A DNA stretch of 58,298 nucleotides from a bacterium (lineage in GTDB: Bacteria; Gemmatimonadota; Glassbacteria; GWA2-58-10): positions 1 to 58,298 of the forward strand of contig JAJFUG010000165.1 in assembly GCA_021372515.1 (NCBI GenBank), given 5' to 3'. Below the pieces are notes generated by a model. That model made no database searches. It was given only the letters and a program-made list of their open reading frames with translations, and was not told the DNA's origin. Positions 54,201 to 58,298 of the stretch are shown piece by piece. The position numbers and the translations under genes were made by a program. Each line of letters starts with the position of its first letter. The first letter of the stretch is position 1.

Positions 54201-54792
54201 AGTTGAGTCCTGATGCCACTTCCACTTTTCCGGCAACCTTCACCAGAAGCTTGACATGGATGCTTTTGGTAGTGTCCGCCCCAAGAATGAGGGATAGCTC
54301 ACCGCCGGTGAAACTTTCCGGCATGACGATCAACGTGCTGTCTGGATTGAAAGCGGCCACCAGGTATTCAGCGCCATTGACCAGAACCTTGATATCCTGA
54401 ATCGACAGGCCGCCGTCCGCGTTCTCCGTGTAAAGAACGAGGCTGTCACCCGGTGCGGCTCCAGCACGATCCGAACCGGTAATAACCGGCCCCCAATAGA
54501 TTACTCCCGGCTGTTCTGCACCTGCCAGCACCTTGAGCATTCCCAGCAGGTCGAAAACATCCACCCCTCCGCTGGCGTTCATGTCCGCGATCTGGCGTTT
54601 GCGCTCGGTCTGTCCCTGCCCAGCCAGGGACTTGAGCATTTCAAGCAGGTCGAATACATCAACTTTGCCGTCCTCGTTAATGTCCCCGCGCTGGGTACTG
54701 CTTACGGCGGAGAGGGCCTGGGAATATGTGTTTGTGCTGAAGGTAATCAAGAGAAGAAGAATGACAGCGAGAAGGGGCAGGAGTTTGCGCAT
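51241..54792 (-). CDS. Secreted dockerin protein with two SUMF (FGE-like) domains
   Basis: An 1183-residue exported protein. After the signal peptide (1-25) come two dockerin-like Ca-binding repeats: GDINEDGKVDVFDLLEMLKSLAG (36-58) and DMNASGGVDVFDLLGMLKVLAG (70-91). An IPT/TIG-like beta domain and a long unassigned region (about 300-590) follow. Two formylglycine-generating-enzyme-like (SUMF) domains lie at about 595-857 and 949-1183, separated by a carboxypeptidase-regulatory-like beta domain. Both have NVAEWCNDWYG and end GFRVVRR, but lack the Cys pair required for catalysis, so they are probably binding folds. ATG 54792 is chosen at the signal peptide. No cohesin or sulfatase lies nearby. 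Confidence 0.85.
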   Translation of the reverse strand: MRKLLPLLAVILLLLITFSTNTYSQALSAVSSTQRGDINEDGKVDVFDLLEMLKSLAGQGQTERKRQIADMNASGGVDVFDLLGMLKVLAGAEQPGVIYWGPVITGSDRAGAAPGDSLVLYTENADGGLSIQDIKVLVNGAEYLVAAFNPDSTLIVMPESFTGGELSLILGADTTKSIHVKLLVKVAGKVEVASGLNLSELTVFSIQDENRVGSDGSFNARLTDSTEATFIVATNASGAPVLLSFMTNVPGTGLSGVKGKEGFTKLSASDNISLGVQSTALSLVMLNPAVFGTSAQERKAFAERAAQHTRFQELVTQIGAILNSGLNPGYLVDDSHPEIFRLADEIARDVYDGMEEQGIPQDSTIPDRSDPDVRLGENGQLEFSNPYYVHYGTALFDFRAASPKKSFMQKPRPWKWSLIPYTGELGRTLQGMDSGDSLSAVMCKGFDSSSPHWWDPAWPEGRGTLYNSGKMVIDVIDLVNKVPGPEEKLESLTDILKDAGGATILKEGFQAGTAPAMLRAVLGFIESNKDIVLSFFWRDAATDNMRNCVTLLHSVAGNVFKNLAEVDKDPFYVDLFLAPGKVTQNYHFSAGHLTPIMSLVSLPSGRVSMGGNLATLSAFQMGRYEVTNAQYAAFLNVALADGEITATTSSVTGTKGAYIGQEYIYLCGMSYFLYVLDNNNKCWISYNGTSFSVEPGKENMPVVYITWYGAKAFAMKYGFDLPTEAEWEYAARGGRQYEYGTDDGTISPEKANYNRNVGYPTKVGSYSANPFGLHDLSGNVAEWCNDWYGAYNNQSQTDPTGPSSGSNRVVRGGSWGNVRDPDYLRSGSRFSSKPDGGVDTWTWDWPGDGLGFRVVRRQILKGKILESGAGLSDVNVYVTGGGIDRLTATGVTGDYLIGLPDGEYTVIPGKSGYTFSPACLEVTVSGSDVTASKITATADSELPGDSTKVQGLTLISIPSGLFQMGLTRIVTLSAFQMGCYEITQAQYQAVVGSNPSYFSGLPGDSERPVEQVSWYDAVTFCNKLSEKAGLQPCYNLATWACDFSKNGFRLPTEAEWEYACRAGTTTKYYTGDSGDDLNRAAWHQFNSGDMTQTVGLKEPNTFRLFDMLGNVAEWCNDWYGDYGSAYANNPQGPSTDDGHGRTLRGGSYKGAERESQELTSFLREFWGDLNWKQSSIGFRVVRR

Positions 54793-55080
54793 TCCGGACC
54801 TCTACGGGGTGGGCTATTCTATCCGCGATTGTGATTTTACATAAGAAGACAGTAAGTTTCCTTCATGTTAGCCGCATCTTTATGCAGTGTCAATAGGGAA
54901 ACGCCAATTTACGTTTCACAAGCCTGGTGCACAAACGAGAGTGGAATCCCACGTGCTGCGCACAAGATGGAGAGCTTGTTTTCCGGTAGAATGCGAGACT
55001 GGAGGGTAGGTTTTTTCACTCGCAAAGGAGCAATAGAAATTGATAACGCGGGACAGGAGTGGGACAAATGGCGAGTATCA
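54793..55080. other. Right-end non-coding part of the island
   Basis: About 290 bases with no credible gene. It probably contains the promoter of the dockerin-SUMF gene on the - strand and, at 55048-55067, the right pair of integrase boxes. Confidence 0.4.
55048..55067 (+). promoter_or_regulatory. Paired GYGGGACAR boxes at right end (probable integrase arm sites)
   Basis: GCGGGACAG (55048) and GTGGGACAA (55059) are 11 bases apart, in the same direction as the left pair at 45720. They lie 87 bases from the right core repeat. Confidence 0.5.
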
Positions 55081-55116
55081 AAATAAAAGGGCCTGGGCCT
55101 GCATCGCCCAAACCCT
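55081..55116 (-). terminator. Terminator after tRNA-Leu supplied by the island
   Basis: On the - strand a 12-bp stem (AAGGGTTTGGGC with GCCCAGGCCCTT, two G-U pairs) is followed by TTATTTT. It differs from the terminator beyond the left fragment, as expected if the island carries its own 3' tRNA end and terminator. Confidence 0.6.
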
Positions 55117-55125
55117 TGTAATTAC

Positions 55126-55213
55126 TGGTGCCGGGGAGGGGAATCGAACCCCCACGGAGCTAAGCTCCAAGGGATTTTAAGTCCCTTGTGTCTGCCAGTT
55201 CCACCACCCCGGC
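55126..55213 (-). tRNA. tRNA-Leu (TAA anticodon), hybrid with island-supplied 3' half
   Basis: An 88-base cloverleaf: acceptor GCCGGGG/CCCCGGC, anticodon arm AAGGGA-CTTAAAA-TCCCTT with anticodon TAA (55177-55179), long variable arm GGAGCTTAGCTCC (class II, as expected for Leu), T arm GGGGGTTCGATTCCCC-type and encoded CCA. The 5' half is host; the 3' half from about 55187 downward comes from the island. Confidence 0.93.
55154..55187. repeat. Right attachment core (34-bp direct repeat)
   Basis: Identical to 45571-45604. Differences begin on both sides of these 34 bases, so recombination happened within this interval. Confidence 0.85.
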
Positions 55214-55357
55214 GCGTGGGAGAATAATACTGTTTTCGGCCCGCCCAGTCAACGCAATTGGCGCGGCGGCAGAGCTTGCCTGTTGTCAAAACCGGCTGCC
55301 GGCTGTATCTTTGCACTGTTATTCCATAACCCGAACTTATCCCGAACCGGAGAGTCG

Positions 55358-56062
55358 ATGCTGGAGGAGCTGAAAGAGCGGGTCTGCCGGGCCAACCTCG
55401 ACCTGGTACGCCACGGCCTGGTGCTTTTCACCTGGGGGAATGTTAGCGGCCTGGACCCGGAGCGACGCCTTGTGGTGATCAAGCCCAGCGGCGTGAGCTA
55501 CGACAAACTCACCCCCGCCGACATGGTGGTGCTGGAGCTGGACGGCCACCGGGTGGAGGGCGCGCTCAGCCCCAGCACCGACACCCCCACCCATCTGGAG
55601 CTGTACCGCCGTTTCGAGGGTATCGGAGCTGTGGCGCACACACATTCCAGCCACGCCACGGCCTGGTGCCAGGCCGGGCAGTCCCTGCCCTGTTTCGGCA
55701 CCACCCACGCCGACTATTTCTACGGCCCGGTCCCGGTGACACGCTACCTGACCCGCGAGGAGATCGCAGAGGACTACGAGATGAACACCGGACGGGTGAT
55801 CGTGGAGTGTTTCGAAGGCCTCGACCCGCGCAACATGCCGGCCGTGCTGGTGGCCTCGCATGCCCCGTTCACCTGGGGTGACAGCCCCGAGAAAGCGGTG
55901 GAGAACATGGTGGTGCTGGAGGAAAGCGCCCGCATCGCCCTTTTCACCCTGGCCCTGAACGGCACGGCCGAGGCGATTGCCCGTCCGCTGCTGGACAAGC
56001 ATTTCCTGCGCAAGCACGGGCCGGGAAGCTATTACGGACAGAAAAAAGATCAGAACGCATAA
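55358..56062 (+). CDS. Class II aldolase/L-ribulose-5-phosphate 4-epimerase family protein
   Basis: A 234-residue zinc-dependent sugar-phosphate epimerase or aldolase of the AraD family. FTWGNVSGLDPERRLVVIKPSGVSYD binds phosphate. GAVAHTHSSHATAWCQAG and later VASHAPFTWG hold the zinc His residues, and FGTTHADYFYGPVPVTR is typical of AraD rather than FucA. ATG 55358 is preceded by GGAGAG. The NagB-like gene follows 16 bases later, so both probably serve one sugar pathway. Confidence 0.88.
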   Translation: MLEELKERVCRANLDLVRHGLVLFTWGNVSGLDPERRLVVIKPSGVSYDKLTPADMVVLELDGHRVEGALSPSTDTPTHLELYRRFEGIGAVAHTHSSHATAWCQAGQSLPCFGTTHADYFYGPVPVTRYLTREEIAEDYEMNTGRVIVECFEGLDPRNMPAVLVASHAPFTWGDSPEKAVENMVVLEESARIALFTLALNGTAEAIARPLLDKHFLRKHGPGSYYGQKKDQNA

Positions 56063-56078
56063 CCTTGGGAAGGCGACG

Positions 56079-56957
56079 ATGATTGACAGGAAAGAACTGA
56101 GGCGCTGGTGCTCGATCCCGGTGGACCGGCTCGCTGAGAACGGGCCACGGGTGCCGTTCGCGGTGGTCCAGACGCGCGAGCAGATGGGCCTGGCCATGGC
56201 GCTGGAGCTGGTGGAGGAGGTGGAACGCCACAACGCGCGCGGCGAGCTCACCCGGGCGATCGTGCCCTGCGGGCCGATGGCGTGGTACGAACCGTTCTGC
56301 CGCCTGGTCAACGAACGCGGGCTGAGCCTCAGGCGCCTGGTGGTGTTCCATATGGATGAGTGCCTGACCTGGCAGGGCGAGCTGCTGCCCAAGGGCCACC
56401 CCTACAATTTCCGCAGCACCATGGAAGATGTGTTCTACGGACCGGTGGACCCCGCTCTGGCCGTGCCGGAGGAGAACCGCAACTGGCTGACCCCGCAGTC
56501 ACTGCCCACGGTACGGGCCGCAATCGCCGCCGCGCCGATCGATATCACCCTGGGCGGCTGGGGGCAGGACGGGCACGTGGCCTACAACCAGGCCCGCCGC
56601 GACCCGTTCAGCCAGGTGAGCCTGGAGGAGATGGCCGAGAGCACAGCCCGTATCCAGTATAACAACTGGGACACGATCATCGCCCTGGCCCAGCGCACGT
56701 TCGGCTCGGCCTGGCAGTTCGTGCCGCCGATGTCGGTCACCCTGGGAGTGAAAGAATGCCTCTCGGCGCGCAAGGTGCGCATATACAGCGACACCGGGGC
56801 CTGGAAACAGACCGCTTTCCGGGTGGCCCTGTTCTCGGAGCCCACCCCCGAGTACCCGCTGACCCTGCTGCAGCGCCACCCGGACGCCCGTGTCACCGCC
56901 ACGCGCGAGACCGCCGACCACCCGCTGGTGCACCACCCGGAGTGGGAGCTGTTCTGA
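56079..56957 (+). CDS. NagB-like glucosamine-6-phosphate deaminase/isomerase family protein
   Basis: A 292-residue protein of the NagB/6-phosphogluconolactonase fold. VVFHMDECLTW corresponds to the catalytic Asp-Glu loop (MDEY in NagB) and TLGGWGQDGHVAYNQA to GIGNDGHIAFNEP with the catalytic His. The rest is diverged, so the substrate is uncertain; an amino- or keto-sugar phosphate is likely. ATG 56079 follows GGAAGGCGACG. A palindrome and terminator follow. Confidence 0.75.
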   Translation: MIDRKELRRWCSIPVDRLAENGPRVPFAVVQTREQMGLAMALELVEEVERHNARGELTRAIVPCGPMAWYEPFCRLVNERGLSLRRLVVFHMDECLTWQGELLPKGHPYNFRSTMEDVFYGPVDPALAVPEENRNWLTPQSLPTVRAAIAAAPIDITLGGWGQDGHVAYNQARRDPFSQVSLEEMAESTARIQYNNWDTIIALAQRTFGSAWQFVPPMSVTLGVKECLSARKVRIYSDTGAWKQTAFRVALFSEPTPEYPLTLLQRHPDARVTATRETADHPLVHHPEWELF

Positions 56958-56969
56958 GATAAGCAAACC

Positions 56970-56993
56970 GGTCACGGCGCGCCGTGACCCTAC
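56970..56993. repeat. GGTCACGGCG palindrome ending in CTAC
   Basis: A 20-bp perfect palindrome with arm GGTCACGGCG (56970-56989), followed by CTAC, 13 bases after the NagB-like stop. Same shape and position relative to genes as the other GTAGGGG-type elements, but with only the right end retained. Confidence 0.55.
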
Positions 56994-57017
56994 TCCAGTT
57001 CTACTGGATTTCCGGGG

Positions 57018-57063
57018 ACAAAAAAACAGCCGGACCGGCGCTCCCCCGCACCGGCCCGGCTGT
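57018..57063 (-). terminator. Terminator of the PorV-like gene
   Basis: On the - strand ACAGCCGGGCCGG pairs with CCGGTCCGGCTGT (57051-57063 with 57026-57038; one mismatch), followed by TTTTTTTG. It lies about 32 bases after the stop. Confidence 0.85.
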
Positions 57064-57094
57064 ACCCCCACCCCACACACATCCCCTATTACAG

Positions 57095-58298
57095 TCAGAA
57101 CCCCACTTTAATCGTGAAAAAGTTATCCGCGGTCAGACGGCCCTTGTTCTGGTAGGCGTAGTTGAATTCCAGGCTGCGCCCGCCGAACTGCCGCTTGAAT
57201 CCGCCGCCGAAACTGAACCCGCGCATGGTCGGGTCATCGCCCAGGTACTCGTAGCCGAACTCGTCCTTTGCATCGGTGTTCTCGTCGGTCTGGACTTTCC
57301 AGCCCATGCGCAGCGCGCCGGACAGGAACTGGTGGAACTTGTACGACAGCTCGGTCCCGGTGGCGTAGCTGATCGGGATGTTGCTGTTGCGCCAGAGTTC
57401 GCCCGCGGCCAGCCAGTTCACTTTTTCATCGCTGTACAGGCTGTAGGACAGGGCCAGCTTCACCGCGGTGGGCAGGCGGTAGGTGTGAGTACGCTTGTAC
57501 ACCTCGCGGTTGGCCCGGCTGGAGATGGCGTAGGCGTCGGAAGAGTAGTTCTCGTAGCCGGAGGGCAGAAGGTCGTCGCGGTCCTCGGGCCCCACCTCGT
57601 ACAGAAGGTTCGGGCCGCGCATGGTGATGTTCGTGCCGAGGTTCTGGACAGCGAAGGCGAAACGTATCTCGCGGTCCATGAACTCGGTGTGGTACACCGC
57701 CCCTGCGTCGATGGCGAAAGCGTTGCCCGCCACGTTGTCGAACATGTCCTGGTGTACGTATTTCATGTTCAGGCCGCCGGCGAAGCGGTCGCTGAAATTG
57801 TAGGCCAGGGAGCCGCCCATCTGGAAATCGTAGGCGTCGAACATCCGGCCGGTGCCCTCGGGCACCGAAACGGTCGTGATCTCCATGTCCGGCACATCCA
57901 GGTAGCCGAAGAACCCGCCCACCACCACGCGTCCATCGGCCAGCGGCTTGGCCATGGCGCAATAGCTGTAGGTGATGTCCAGGGTGTAGTCCACCACGTT
58001 CAGCATCACCTGGGTCTCATTCAGGAACGCCAGACCGGCCGGGTTCCACCAGATAGCGGAGATGTCATCCGCCACCGCGGCGTAGGCGTCGCCCATGCCG
58101 ATTCCGCGCGCGTCCACCGGGATGGTCAGAAACTCGGCCGCACGCACCCCCACGAACGACGAGGATTTGGGGCGGCCCTGGGTCAGATACTTGTCCAACC
58201 CCGAGTAGTCCTGGTTCGACACACCCTGGCCCAACAGGGGCAGCACCCCCAGGACCAGCAGTGTCCAGGCGCTCAGTATGCCTTTCCTGATTGTTCCA
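57095..58298 (-). CDS. PorV/PorQ-family outer-membrane beta-barrel protein (5' end outside window)
   Basis: An outer-membrane protein of about 400 visible residues. The frame stays open to the window edge and encodes a signal-peptide-like run (KGILSAWTLLVLGVLPLLGQG), so the start codon lies just outside. FLTIPVDARGIGMGDAYAAVADDISAIWWNPAGLAFL is the hallmark N-terminal segment of PorV/PorQ-like proteins, followed by alternating amphipathic strands and a C-terminal GRLTADNFFTIKVGF. In Bacteroidota PorV is the shuttle of the type IX secretion system; in other phyla the role is unknown. No T9SS sorting signal was recognised on window proteins. Confidence 0.88.
   Translation of the reverse strand, partial: GTIRKGILSAWTLLVLGVLPLLGQGVSNQDYSGLDKYLTQGRPKSSSFVGVRAAEFLTIPVDARGIGMGDAYAAVADDISAIWWNPAGLAFLNETQVMLNVVDYTLDITYSYCAMAKPLADGRVVVGGFFGYLDVPDMEITTVSVPEGTGRMFDAYDFQMGGSLAYNFSDRFAGGLNMKYVHQDMFDNVAGNAFAIDAGAVYHTEFMDREIRFAFAVQNLGTNITMRGPNLLYEVGPEDRDDLLPSGYENYSSDAYAISSRANREVYKRTHTYRLPTAVKLALSYSLYSDEKVNWLAAGELWRNSNIPISYATGTELSYKFHQFLSGALRMGWKVQTDENTDAKDEFGYEYLGDDPTMRGFSFGGGFKRQFGGRSLEFNYAYQNKGRLTADNFFTIKVGF

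Larger units (their letters stand above)
45571..55187. mobile_element. 9.6-kb tRNA-Leu genomic island (integrative element)
   Basis: Bounded by a 34-bp perfect direct repeat (45571-45604 and 55154-55187) inside tRNA-Leu. It contains a tyrosine integrase next to the left end, two excisionase-like genes, a Rep-like gene with iterons, an MNT-HEPN toxin-antitoxin pair and a large secreted dockerin-SUMF protein. The interior is more AT-rich than the flanks, especially 46948-47760. No capsid, packaging, relaxase or conjugation gene is visible, so it resembles an integrated plasmid or satellite-like island. Confidence 0.85.

Overview
The window is GC-rich, densely packed bacterial chromosome. A PorV/PorQ-type outer-membrane protein at the right edge, several SGC/LAC-type lipoprotein signals, a dockerin-bearing secreted protein, a GH3-PA14 lipoprotein, paralogous UroD-like and MttB-like methyltransferases and a TolC/RND efflux operon suggest a Gram-negative member of the FCB superphylum or one of its uncultured relatives. 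That placement is inference; no rRNA gene is present.

Layout. 1-3266: 3' part of asnS, a SpoU rRNA/tRNA methyltransferase, rmuC. 3379-5331 (-): secreted transglutaminase-like protein. 5693-8259: galU, a membrane HEXXH peptidase and an ImmA/IrrE-type peptidase. 8384-11440: LysM lipoprotein, CYTH protein, YdjM-like membrane protein, SagB-type nitroreductase. 11660-17759: two UroD-like proteins, one paired with a uronate-isomerase-like hydrolase and one with a PIG-L deacetylase, with tag and a coiled-coil lipoprotein between them. 18192-26937 (-): six closely packed genes (transglutaminase-like membrane protein, GT-C glycosyltransferase, MttB-like protein, SGNH protein, MBOAT acyltransferase, secreted esterase) that look like an envelope-glycan acylation operon. 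27091-36122: CBS protein, sigma-54 activator and a six-gene operon (thioredoxin, DUF2892, TolC, adaptor, RND pump, PII/CutA-like protein) behind a good sigma-54 promoter. 36535-44959: GH3 glycosidase, CSCG permease, GATase-like protein, membrane protein, aldo/keto reductase and HtrA protease.

The most distinctive region is 45571-55187, a 9.6-kb genomic island inserted in a tRNA-Leu(TAA) gene. A 34-bp direct repeat marks both ends. The left end keeps the displaced 3' part of the host tRNA gene with its terminator; the right end has a complete tRNA whose 3' part and terminator are supplied by the island. The island holds a tyrosine integrase, paired GTGGGACAA boxes at both ends that look like integrase arm sites, two excisionase/AlpA-like DNA-binding proteins, a winged-helix replication-initiator-like protein followed by iteron-like repeats, an MNT-HEPN toxin-antitoxin pair with a repeated operator, and a 1183-residue secreted dockerin protein with two SUMF domains. 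Its int-regulator-rep-iteron order recalls integrative plasmids and phage satellites, but no relaxase, capsid or packaging gene is visible. Normal chromosome resumes after it with a class II aldolase, a NagB-like protein and the PorV-like protein.

Five related short palindromes with GTAGGGG/CCCCTAC-type ends are scattered between genes outside the island.
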